Assembly: GCF_039541235.1 (NCBI RefSeq)
Contig: NZ_BAABFV010000001.1
Location: forward strand, 682,001-746,000
DNA: 64,000 nucleotides
Direction of reading: 5' to 3'
From: Kangiella marina
Lineage (GTDB): Bacteria > Pseudomonadota > Gammaproteobacteria > Enterobacterales > Kangiellaceae
In this document: positions 25,275-32,440 of the stretch, piece by piece
Position numbering within the stretch: the first letter of the stretch is position 1
Layout of the letters: the number at the start of each line of letters is the position of its first letter
Made by a program: the position numbers and the translations under genes
Notes under the pieces: model-generated
Seen by the model: only the letters and a program-made list of their open reading frames with translations
What the model was told of the DNA's origin: nothing
Databases searched by the model: none

Positions 25275-26749
25275 CGAACGCCCCCGAACAAGAGTTCAGC
25301 GGTTTTTTCCGAAATACCGGCGGTAAAGCTGGTATCAATACCGAAGTAAATATTCGCTATCACGAAAATCCATGCAGGAATTAAGATGGACAATGGCGCC
25401 TCTTTATACGACTGGTTATTTTGTAGCGCAGGCTTAAAGTAAGCGACTTCAACAATGCGCCAGATATATGCCATCGCTAGCAACGAGCCGATTAACACTA
25501 ACACAGCAACTGGCCACATGTTGCTCTCTAATAACGCCAACACCAAGTACCACTTACTGACAAAACCAACCGTTAACGGCACACCAATCAAGCTCAAGCC
25601 ACCGATGACGATCGCCGCCATGGTCCAAGGCATTTGACGCCCAAGCCCGGCGAACGCTTTAATATTCACGCTACCCACTCGATACACCACACCTGCTAAC
25701 GCTAAGAAAATCGCACTCTTCATCAGGGCATGATTAAACAGGTGCAGCATGGTCGCGGTTAACCCTGTTTTAGTACCAATGCCTGTACCTAAAATCATGT
25801 AACCAATTTGGCTCACGCTGGAATAAGCGAAAAGACGCTTAACATTGGTTTGGTAAATCGCCACAATCGAAGCCGCAATAACCCCGAGCAAACCAAGGCT
25901 GACGAGAATTTCCGTCAACGGCAGGTGAGCAAACGAGAACTCGAAGCCGTATACCGTAAAGATAAAGCGTAGCAAAACGTAGATCGCAACCTTTGTTGCG
26001 GTCGCGGCCAGAAAGACGGTGGCAATCGATGGCGCATAAGCGTAAGCATTCGGTAGCCATAAATGCAGCGGGAACAGTGCTAATTTCAAGCAAACACCCA
26101 CCAAGAAGAACGCGAAAGCCGTGAACACCGTTTTGGTGTGCTCAACTTCAGGCAAACGCTCTGCCAAGTCATTCATGTTCAAAGTACCCGTCATCATGTA
26201 CATCAAACCGATACCGATCAAAATGAAAGTCGCACCGATAGTCCCCATGATCAGGTATTGATAAGAAGCCCATAACGAGCGGCGGTCATTACCCATAGCA
26301 ATCATGGTGTAAGACGCCAAGGATGACACCTCTAAAAATACAAACACGTTAAACGCATCACCCGTCGCGACAATGCCGAGCAAGCCCGTAAGACAAAGCA
26401 TGTAAGCAATGTAGAAATAGGTAATCTTAGACTCAGGAATTTCTTTGGTTAAGCTTTTTCCCGCCGCCATTAAGGTGATGGTGCTGATCGACGTCACCAG
26501 TATCAGTAGGTAAGCATTAAGCTCATCAATTCGATACTCGATACCGATCGGTGCTTCCCAACCCCCTAACGAGTACACCAGCGTGCCATGTAGATTGACT
26601 TGTTGAAGCAGCATGATACTGATGGCAAAAGCCATGACGTTGGCTATTAATACGAACCAACGCACCAGACGCGCTTCTTTTAGGATGAAACATATTGGAG
26701 CTGCAAGTAATGGAATAATTACCTGCAAAATAGGTAAATGTTGAATCAC
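25271..26749 (-). CDS. mrpD: Na+/H+ antiporter subunit D (MrpD)
   Basis: A 492-residue MrpD with about 14 TM segments. Landmarks are DAFNVFVFLEVSSLASYTMIA with the essential TM5 Glu, CLKLALFPLHLWLPNAYAYAPS with the TM7 Lys, and NVKRLFAYSSVSQIGYMILG. LPNAYAYAPS is characteristic of MrpD rather than NuoM. It overlaps mrpC upstream and the second D-like gene downstream by 4 nt each, indicating translational coupling. Together with the other Mrp subunits it would exchange cytoplasmic Na+ (or K+) for protons, supporting sodium and alkali tolerance. Confidence 0.92.
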   Translation of the reverse strand: MIQHLPILQVIIPLLAAPICFILKEARLVRWFVLIANVMAFAISIMLLQQVNLHGTLVYSLGGWEAPIGIEYRIDELNAYLLILVTSISTITLMAAGKSLTKEIPESKITYFYIAYMLCLTGLLGIVATGDAFNVFVFLEVSSLASYTMIAMGNDRRSLWASYQYLIMGTIGATFILIGIGLMYMMTGTLNMNDLAERLPEVEHTKTVFTAFAFFLVGVCLKLALFPLHLWLPNAYAYAPSIATVFLAATATKVAIYVLLRFIFTVYGFEFSFAHLPLTEILVSLGLLGVIAASIVAIYQTNVKRLFAYSSVSQIGYMILGTGIGTKTGLTATMLHLFNHALMKSAIFLALAGVVYRVGSVNIKAFAGLGRQMPWTMAAIVIGGLSLIGVPLTVGFVSKWYLVLALLESNMWPVAVLVLIGSLLAMAYIWRIVEVAYFKPALQNNQSYKEAPLSILIPAWIFVIANIYFGIDTSFTAGISEKTAELLFGGVR

Positions 26750-27114
26750 TCTGCAGAACCCTCTTGCTGTAAATCTTTTTCTTGAATAACGTCCTCTTCA
26801 ACAGTGCCATAAGCTTCTTTTATGCGCACCGCTAAGGCCAACCCTAGCGCTGTTGTAGCAACGCCCACAACAATCGCCGTCAGGATTAGAACATGAGGCA
26901 AAGGGTTTGAGTAAATGGTGTATTGATCATCCAGAATTGGCGCGGTTCCGCCAATCACTTTACTGATACTGATGTATAGAATGAACACCGAAGTCTGAAA
27001 AATGGTCAACCCCATCAACTTTTTGACCAAATTACCGTGAGCAATCACGATATAAAATCCGCTCATCATGAGCAAAATCACAATCCAATAATTGTACTGT
27101 TCTAGAAAACTCAT
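26746..27114 (-). CDS. mrpC: Na+/H+ antiporter subunit C (MrpC, NuoK-like)
   Basis: A 122-residue protein with three hydrophobic segments: YWIVILLMMSGFYIVIA, MGLTIFQTSVFILYISIS and the segment containing PHVLILTAIVVGVATTALGLALAVRI. The sequence DPLPHVLILTAIVVG-like (SNPLPHVLILTAIVVG) is the MrpC/NuoK signature. It follows mrpB with an ATGA overlap and overlaps mrpD likewise. A charged C-terminal tail (EEDVIQEKDLQQEG) is longer than in minimal MrpC. Confidence 0.92.
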   Translation of the reverse strand: MSFLEQYNYWIVILLMMSGFYIVIAHGNLVKKLMGLTIFQTSVFILYISISKVIGGTAPILDDQYTIYSNPLPHVLILTAIVVGVATTALGLALAVRIKEAYGTVEEDVIQEKDLQQEGSAE

Positions 27115-28118
27115 GCCGTCCCCTCCTTCGTACCAGAATTGGGGTTGGATTTGCCAATTCTTCTAGCAAAGGTCAAGAAGATCAAAATCATTGCTGTAGC
27201 TACCGTAATACCGACACCAAGCTCAATAATGATGATGCCGACATGCTGTCCGGTAATATCACTCTCAGCAAGCACACTGTAGTTTAGGTAGTTACCACCA
27301 TTGAGCATACTGACGATACCGACACTGCCGTAAATCAAAACACCCAGCGCCGATAATATTTTGACCACCGGCATCGAAACGGCTTTACGCGTTTGCTCAA
27401 TGCCAAATAACATCGCGTATAAGATAATACTGGAGGCAAAAATCACACCCGCTTGGAAACCACCACCCGGTCCGTATTCACCATGGAACTGCACATACAT
27501 CGCGAATAACATGATCGGCGGAATCAAGATTTTACTGACAATACGCAAGATTTTGTGCTGGAACATCGGCGCTGGCGTATTAACCACCTCGTTTTCTTTC
27601 CGCGAAAACTCAAGCAATGCCAAAACACCGATCACAGCGGTAAACACCACCACAATTTCGCCAAACGTATCGAAGCCTCGATAACTCGCCAGCACTGAGG
27701 TCACGATGTTTGGAATATCAATATCCTCACCCGAATGTGTGATGTAGTAAGGTCCAACATGAACCTGTGCAGGGGCTGTATCAGAACCAAACGCCGGCAT
27801 ATCCATAGTACCGATGATCAGCATCACACCCGTCACAATAACCACACTCAGTGCGATAACAGGATGGTACAACTTACGATTTTCATAGCGGCCCGTTATG
27901 GTTAGGGTCGTCACCATCAAGATGGTCGATATACCCGCGCCCACAGCAGCTTCAGTAAAAGCCACATCGACAGCATCCATCAATACAAAAAATGCTGCTG
28001 ATAGCAGGCTGTATATTCCGGTCAGCATCACCGAGGCGAATAAATCCTTAGTAAACGCTAAGGACAGAGCAGTAATTGCTAAGAACGCCAGCAGGATGAC
28101 ATTAATTAAAATCTCTAT
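27111..28118 (-). CDS. mrpB: Mrp antiporter subunit: MrpA C-terminal domain fused to MrpB (possible ATA start)
   Basis: About 335 residues. The first part (ILINVILLAFLAITALSLAF...DAVDVAFTEAAVGAGISTILM) corresponds to the C-terminal part of MrpA (DUF4040/MbhD-like). The second part (PPIMLFAMYVQFHGEYGPGGGFQAGVI) is MrpB. The ribosome site AAGGAG (28131-28126) is 7 nt before an in-frame ATA (28118) and immediately precedes the mrpG stop. No ATG, GTG or TTG lies in that window; a TTG at 28184 inside mrpG lacks a ribosome site. The start is therefore either ATA/ATT or the upstream TTG. The large NuoL-like half of MrpA is not fused here. Confidence 0.82.
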   Translation of the reverse strand: MEILINVILLAFLAITALSLAFTKDLFASVMLTGIYSLLSAAFFVLMDAVDVAFTEAAVGAGISTILMVTTLTITGRYENRKLYHPVIALSVVIVTGVMLIIGTMDMPAFGSDTAPAQVHVGPYYITHSGEDIDIPNIVTSVLASYRGFDTFGEIVVVFTAVIGVLALLEFSRKENEVVNTPAPMFQHKILRIVSKILIPPIMLFAMYVQFHGEYGPGGGFQAGVIFASSIILYAMLFGIEQTRKAVSMPVVKILSALGVLIYGSVGIVSMLNGGNYLNYSVLAESDITGQHVGIIIIELGVGITVATAMILIFLTFARRIGKSNPNSGTKEGTA

Positions 28119-28122
28119 GGCT

Positions 28123-28527
28123 CTACTCCTTATTATCTGTATTGAAAGAACGGCTATCAGTGTCAGACGTCGGCTGATGCCCAAAGTTATTTAACACATC
28201 CGCGTCCTTTTCATCTTGCTTGCTTCCAAGTTTAGGACGCAAACCACCGTGTAATGCGGCTTTCGCCAATGCGTGGCTGCCGGTTGGACTGGTAATGAGA
28301 ATGAACAAGAGCACCAATATTAGCTTCACTAACACCAAGTACTGGCCATCGGTTTGCAGCATCAATCCCATTAAAACCAAAGTCCCGCCAAGCGTATCCG
28401 TCACACTCGCCGCATGCATACGACTGAAAAAATCAGGAAAGCGATGCATTCCAATAGCACCAGAAACACAAATAAAGCCGCCGAGAATTAATAGCGCCCA
28501 GCTAAATCCGTCGAGAATCGCACTCAT
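28123..28527 (-). CDS. mrpG: Na+/H+ antiporter subunit G (MrpG)
   Basis: A 134-residue protein with three TM segments. It carries the MrpG signature GAIGMHRFPDFFSRMHAASVTDTLGG followed by LVLMGLMLQ and LVKLILVLLFILITSPTGSHALAKAA. The hydrophilic tail (about 35 residues, LGSKQDEKDADVLNN...) is extra relative to the core family. Its ATG overlaps the mrpF stop (ATGA), and its last codons carry the ribosome site of mrpB. Essential accessory subunit in known Mrp complexes. Confidence 0.93.
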   Translation of the reverse strand: MSAILDGFSWALLILGGFICVSGAIGMHRFPDFFSRMHAASVTDTLGGTLVLMGLMLQTDGQYLVLVKLILVLLFILITSPTGSHALAKAALHGGLRPKLGSKQDEKDADVLNNFGHQPTSDTDSRSFNTDNKE

Positions 28528-28808
28528 GATTGTTCCTCGCTTTCAGCAGGGCTAGGCTCAGCCTTTTTGTACTCAAAGAATCGTAAAATCGCGATCATGG
28601 CGATGAAGTTGATCAGGGCATAGACTATAGCAATATCCAAAAACTCAGGGCGCCCCATCAGAAAGCCGAGTATGGCGATAAAAAGCACTGTTTTGGTGCC
28701 AAAGACATTAACCGACAAAATGCGGTCGTAAATTGTTGGGCCAATGAATGCGCGCAATAAAGCAAGCACCATAGCCACTAAAATAGCGATAGCAGCAGCT
28801 AAAAACAT
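28524..28808 (-). CDS. mrpF: Na+/H+ antiporter subunit F (MrpF)
   Basis: A 94-residue protein with three TM segments and the MrpF signature FIGPTIYDRILSVNVFGTKTVLFIAILGF, followed by PEFLDIAIVYALINFIAMIAILRF. Its first base coincides with the last base of the mrpE coding region (TAATG type overlap at 28808), and it overlaps mrpG by 4 nt. Known MrpF proteins are required for assembly of the antiporter. Confidence 0.93.
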   Translation of the reverse strand: MFLAAAIAILVAMVLALLRAFIGPTIYDRILSVNVFGTKTVLFIAILGFLMGRPEFLDIAIVYALINFIAMIAILRFFEYKKAEPSPAESEEQS

Positions 28809-29296
28809 TATTCCTCCAAACGCGAAACGCGACGATCCATCTCACCACCTTGAAGGTAGCTGATTCCCTCGTATGACAAGGCGTAAACAATCAGCGTATC
28901 GCCGTCAATATCGAGCGTGGTCGTCCCTGGCGTTAAAGTAATTGAGTTAGCGTAGATTGTCTGGCCCATTTCAGTTTTTTGGCTCGTTGGTATACGAGCG
29001 ACAACTGGGTTAATTGAGTTAGGGCCGAGCCAAATGCGCTTAATCACGGTGATGTTCGACTGCACTAAAGTTTTCAGCAGCCATAACCAGTAAACGATAA
29101 TTCGTCTGCTGACATGTAGAGGTTGGGATTCCTCATCGACAATCCCTAAACGGTATGTCATGAAAACGACAAAAGCCACCGAGACAGCGCCGAGCGAAAG
29201 TAACAAACCGTTAAAGTAGCCGGAGTTACCCACCCATATGAGCGACAACACAATTATCGAACTGATAATGTAACGAAGGCTGTTATTTTTTTTCAT
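28808..29296 (-). CDS. mrpE: Na+/H+ antiporter subunit E (MrpE)
   Basis: A 162-residue MrpE. Two or three N-terminal TM segments are followed by a cytosolic domain with the family motifs WLLKTLVQSNITVIKRIW, PTSQKTEMGQTIYANSITLTPGTTTLDIDGD and LIVYALSYEG. It is the first gene of the mrp operon. The ATG has no strong Shine-Dalgarno (an AT-rich leader precedes it). A hairpin with a T-tract 30-55 nt upstream suggests attenuation of the whole operon. Confidence 0.92.
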   Translation of the reverse strand: MKKNNSLRYIISSIIVLSLIWVGNSGYFNGLLLSLGAVSVAFVVFMTYRLGIVDEESQPLHVSRRIIVYWLWLLKTLVQSNITVIKRIWLGPNSINPVVARIPTSQKTEMGQTIYANSITLTPGTTTLDIDGDTLIVYALSYEGISYLQGGEMDRRVSRLEE

Positions 29297-29324
29297 TTAA
29301 ATTTAATGTACCTAATCTGAACAA

Positions 29325-29379
29325 TAAAAAAGCTCCGCAACTAACAGGAGCCTTCACATCAAATGGTGTGAACTTCACA
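29325..29379 (-). promoter_or_regulatory. Attenuator-like leader of the mrp operon
   Basis: On the minus strand GCTCC and GGAGC (29332-29336/29347-29351) form a hairpin followed by TTTTTT, after the predicted promoter but before mrpE, so it is positioned to end transcription early. Directly before it, TGTGAA (29367-29372) can pair with either of two TTCACA copies (29353-29358, 29374-29379), offering mutually exclusive folds. As DNA, the same bases give a TGTGAAcTTCACA palindrome. Confidence 0.5.
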
Positions 29380-29392
29380 ACAAACTCAAATG

Positions 29393-29421
29393 ATTGTAGC
29401 AACCCCCAAAATACCGCGCAA
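29393..29421 (-). promoter_or_regulatory. Predicted sigma70 promoter P1 of the mrp operon
   Basis: Minus-strand -35 TTGCGC (29416-29421), 17-bp spacer, and -10 TACAAT (29393-29398) preceded by TGC (extended -10). The start of transcription would be near 29386, giving a leader of about 90 nt before mrpE. Confidence 0.6.
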
Positions 29422-29516
29422 GCAAAGCCCAGACCACTTTCTGAGCAAAAGCGAAGTCTCAATAACTACATAAATAAGCTGTCTAGAATGGCCATTTTTT
29501 TCAATTTTTTTGTTGG

Positions 29517-29545
29517 GTATAAACGATACGTATCGCTATCAACAA
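29517..29545 (-). promoter_or_regulatory. Possible upstream promoter P2 with an internal palindrome
   Basis: Minus-strand TTGTTG (29540-29545) and TTATAC (29517-29522) are 17 bp apart. The spacer contains CGATACGTATCG (29524-29535), a perfect 12-bp palindrome that could be an operator. It lies in the 392-bp stretch between dnaQ and mrpE, which holds no convincing gene. Confidence 0.35.
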
Positions 29546-29639
29546 GCATTAAAGAAAAAACCGAGTAAAAGCTATAGCAAAGAAAGTGCTCAAGTTTGAT
29601 TGTTTTTTGAGCGCATTTAAGGGGTGTTTTGCCCTCTTT

Positions 29640-29670
29640 TTGGCCAAGAAGCATCATTTTTCTTGGCCAA
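29640..29670. terminator. Hairpin after dnaQ
   Basis: Perfect 11-bp arms TTGGCCAAGAA (29640-29650) and TTCTTGGCCAA (29660-29670), starting about 19 nt after the dnaQ stop. There is no T-tract on the minus strand, so it may end transcription inefficiently or protect the 3' end. Confidence 0.45.
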
Positions 29671-29688
29671 ACCATAAGAAAAACTAAT

Positions 29689-30384
29689 CTAACCTTGCTC
29701 CCATAAAGGGTCATTCAGGCTTTGTAACTTTTTATGGTGAGCATCAAGCTCCTGCTCAGAGGCTTTAATCACTTTCAAACTTGGTCGGTTAGTCGAAATT
29801 TTTCGAACGGGCAACTCACCGGTTTCTGCGCTCGGGCTAGATTGACGACCTAGGGTTAAATTGGTTTGACCGCCCGTCATTCTGAGATAAACGTCAGCCA
29901 AGATCTCCGAATCCAGTAAAGCGCCGTGCAGCTCACGGTGACTATTATCAATATCATAGCGCTTACATAAAGCATCCAAACTATTGCGTTGACCTGGGTG
30001 CATTTGGCGCGCCAAGACTAAGGTGTCTAATATGGTGCAATAATCCGCCGTTTTACCTTTAGTGGGATCCCATAACTTAAACTCATGATCCATAAAGCCA
30101 ACATCAAACGGCGCGTTATGGATAACCAACTCGGCACCATCAATGTATTCTAGAAATTGCTCAGCAATATCTTCAAAACGTGGTTTATCTTCAAGAAACT
30201 CATTGGTAATGCCGTGGACTTCAATCGCGCCTTCATCAATCTCACGATCAGGCTTAATGTATTGGTGATAATGATTCCCCGTTAGCTTACGGTTAACCAA
30301 CTCAACACACCCAATCTCAATGATGCGATGCCCATCAGCAGGCTCTAAGCCTGTAGTTTCTGTATCCAGAACAATCTGTCTCAT
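29689..30384 (-). CDS. dnaQ: DNA polymerase III epsilon subunit (proofreading 3'-5' exonuclease)
   Basis: A DEDDh exonuclease of about 231 residues. Exo I is LDTETTGL, Exo II is HNAPFDVGFMDHEF and Exo III is HGALLDSEILADVYLRM, all catalytic residues present. The C-terminal tail (residues 190-231) would bind the alpha subunit. The ATG at 30384 has AGGGTG upstream; a GTG two codons earlier is an alternative. It lies 10 nt after rnhA on the same strand. In E. coli the two are divergent, whereas the same-strand order is found in many other gammaproteobacteria. Confidence 0.95.
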   Translation of the reverse strand: MRQIVLDTETTGLEPADGHRIIEIGCVELVNRKLTGNHYHQYIKPDREIDEGAIEVHGITNEFLEDKPRFEDIAEQFLEYIDGAELVIHNAPFDVGFMDHEFKLWDPTKGKTADYCTILDTLVLARQMHPGQRNSLDALCKRYDIDNSHRELHGALLDSEILADVYLRMTGGQTNLTLGRQSSPSAETGELPVRKISTNRPSLKVIKASEQELDAHHKKLQSLNDPLWEQG

Positions 30385-30394
30385 GTTCACCCTA

Positions 30395-30838
30395 TTATTG
30401 TTGGTTTAATGCTTTATCAACGCCTAAGTTGGCCAGTTCATCAGCAATCTCATTTTCCACATGACCACTATGCCCTTTCACCCAATGCCAACTAACTTGA
30501 TGCTTCGAAACCTGCTCATCCAGCGCCTGCCACAAGTCTTGATTTTTAACGGGTTTCTTAGCGGCAGTCTTCCAACCTTTGGCTTTCCAACCTTCAAGCC
30601 ATTGATTAATGCCGTTTTTGACATACACAGAGTCAGTAGTCAGCTCGACCTTGGATGGTCGCTTCAAAGCTTTAAGCGCTTCAATCGCTGCCGTTAACTC
30701 CATTCGATTATTGGTCGTCTCTAATTCGCCACCATATAATCGTTTTTCATGCTTTCCATAACGTAACAGAGCCCCCCAACCTCCGGGGCCAGGATTGCCT
30801 TTACAGGCGCCATCAGTAAATATTTCTATGATTTTCAA
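30395..30838 (-). CDS. rnhA: Ribonuclease HI
   Basis: A 147-residue RNase HI that degrades the RNA of RNA-DNA hybrids. Active-site residues are seen in [15 protein letters not shown] (Asp), [15 protein letters not shown] (Glu), [12 protein letters not shown] (Asp) and [11 protein letters not shown] (Asp). The WVKGHSGH handle with the flexible His is present. The start is a TTG at 30838: the next upstream stop belongs to the methyltransferase gene at 30863, and no in-frame ATG exists between. An AAGG lies 12 nt upstream, which is a long spacing. Confidence 0.94.
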   Translation of the reverse strand: MKIIEIFTDGACKGNPGPGGWGALLRYGKHEKRLYGGELETTNNRMELTAAIEALKALKRPSKVELTTDSVYVKNGINQWLEGWKAKGWKTAAKKPVKNQDLWQALDEQVSKHQVSWHWVKGHSGHVENEIADELANLGVDKALNQQ

Positions 30839-30862
30839 AACGTTGTGAAGCCTTATTGTTAT

Positions 30863-31546
30863 TTAGATATTAGCTAATCTGCCACCTAAAGCTAATGCCT
30901 CTTGCTCAATTGGCCGCAGCGGTGTCATGGTTGACACTTTCTTCTGCGCCTTAACCATGTACGCGATAGGTGCCGATAACCAAGCATTAGGCATGTCTGA
31001 TTTTCGCTCAAACTCTTTGAAACCACGCCACCAAGGGCAACCAACGACTTCAAGCTCAAGCGTTTTAAAGCCCAGTAAATTGAGCCACTCCTCATATCGA
31101 TGAATGCCAATGGAGTGTGTAGGCAACTCTTTTCTATTAGCCGTCAATCGAGCCTTTGCTTTCAGCATCCAAGGGCTCAAAGGGGCGTAGAGTAACACGT
31201 ACAGTATCCCCTGCGGCGCTAGTGAGCGATGGACTTCACCTAACAAAACACTGGGGTTTTCAGCGTATTCGAATACATTACTCAAAACCGCGGCTTGAAT
31301 AGAGTCCGTCATTATCGGAAGTTCATCCGGTAACGCTTGTACCGAGTGGCCTAAGCCGTCACCTAGTTTGACATGATACTCAAACACATTGACGGGTAAG
31401 CTTAAACTTTGAGTCAAACTGTCCAATGTAAGTAAGTAGCCACCATGGTATTCCTCTAGATGCTGCTGCAACCACTCCTGCCACAAGTACCGTAAACGGT
31501 TACCTGCGGGTATGTTAGGCCAACTCAACTCAAATAATCGTTCCAT
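30863..31546 (-). CDS. Class I SAM-dependent methyltransferase (YafS-like)
   Basis: A 227-residue protein with a methyltransferase type 11 core. SIQAAVLSNVFEYAENPSVLLGEVHRSLAPQGILYVLLYAP is the motif post II-IV region; the SAM-binding glycine loop is less clear (VKLGDGLGHSV). Its location, upstream of rnhA and divergent from gloB, matches yafS in E. coli and relatives. Substrate unknown. Confidence 0.85.
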   Translation of the reverse strand: MERLFELSWPNIPAGNRLRYLWQEWLQQHLEEYHGGYLLTLDSLTQSLSLPVNVFEYHVKLGDGLGHSVQALPDELPIMTDSIQAAVLSNVFEYAENPSVLLGEVHRSLAPQGILYVLLYAPLSPWMLKAKARLTANRKELPTHSIGIHRYEEWLNLLGFKTLELEVVGCPWWRGFKEFERKSDMPNAWLSAPIAYMVKAQKKVSTMTPLRPIEQEALALGGRLANI

Positions 31547-31650
31547 TGCTACCTGTTCAGTTGCTAGGTTTTAGCCTGTCTTGTAGAGTATTCTCATGCT
31601 AACCTGAGTTATAGACTCAAGCAAACACTACCGACGACCAAGTTAAAACT

Positions 31651-32424
31651 ATGATGAAAATTATTCCACTTAGTGCGTTTAGCGACAACTATATATGGGT
31701 CATTCATTCTAGCGACTCGAATACCGTTGCAGTCGTCGATCCGGGTGATGCCACGCCAGTGATTGACTATTTAGAGCAACACAACTTGTCGCTAGAAACC
31801 ATTTTAATCACACATCACCACAATGACCATATTGGCGGCGTACAAACCTTGAAAAACCGCTATCAGTGCCGCGTTTTCGCGCCAAAACGTGATAACCAGT
31901 CATTTTCTGATCAGGATCTCGTCGAGGGTGATGAGGTGAGTATTCTTAACGATGAATACCAATTTTCAGTCATTGAGGTCCCAGGGCACACCATGGGACA
32001 CATTGCCTTCTATGGGCATGGCTGTCTATTCTGCGGCGATACCCTATTTAAGGCAGGCTGCGGGCGCATGTTCGAAGGAACCCCTCCGGTATTCTTAGAA
32101 TCGCTGCAAAAACTCGCGGCTTTACCCGCAGAAACAAAGGTTTATTGCGCTCACGAATACACCCTAACCAATCTCAAATTCGCCCTTTCTGTAGAGCCTG
32201 ACAACCCTGCGATACATAAAGAAATCGAATATTCTCAACGACTTAGAGAGAAAAACAAACCCACTCTTCCTTCGACCATTGGCGAGGAGCTTAGCTTTAA
32301 CCCCTTCCTGCGTTGCGACCAAGATGCTTTGCAGCAAACTGCTAGCCAAGCCTCAGAAACAAAAACTTTCTCCGATCCCGTGCGAACTTTTGCTACAATC
32401 CGGCAACTAAAAGATAATTTTTAA
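31651..32424 (+). CDS. gloB: Hydroxyacylglutathione hydrolase (glyoxalase II)
   Basis: A 257-residue metallo-beta-lactamase-fold hydrolase that converts S-lactoylglutathione to lactate and glutathione. The binuclear metal motif THHHNDH lies near residue 55. Further ligands are in VPGHTMGHI and LFCGDTLFKAGCGRMFEGT, and HEYTLTNLKFA is near the substrate site. The C-terminal glutathione-binding helical domain (NPFLRCD...VRTFATIRQLKDNF) is complete. A second ATG directly follows the first. mltD begins 16 nt downstream, the usual gloB-mltD order. Confidence 0.96.
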   Translation: MMKIIPLSAFSDNYIWVIHSSDSNTVAVVDPGDATPVIDYLEQHNLSLETILITHHHNDHIGGVQTLKNRYQCRVFAPKRDNQSFSDQDLVEGDEVSILNDEYQFSVIEVPGHTMGHIAFYGHGCLFCGDTLFKAGCGRMFEGTPPVFLESLQKLAALPAETKVYCAHEYTLTNLKFALSVEPDNPAIHKEIEYSQRLREKNKPTLPSTIGEELSFNPFLRCDQDALQQTASQASETKTFSDPVRTFATIRQLKDNF

Positions 32425-32440
32425 GCAAAATAAATTGTAT

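Noticed and set aside
29367..29379. CRP site TGTGAA-c-TTCACA
   Set aside because: The half-sites are too close: CRP needs TGTGA-N6-TCACA.
29368..29568. Possible 66-residue gene between dnaQ and mrpE on the plus strand
   Set aside because: No ribosome site, low-complexity composition, and it runs opposite to the predicted mrp promoters.
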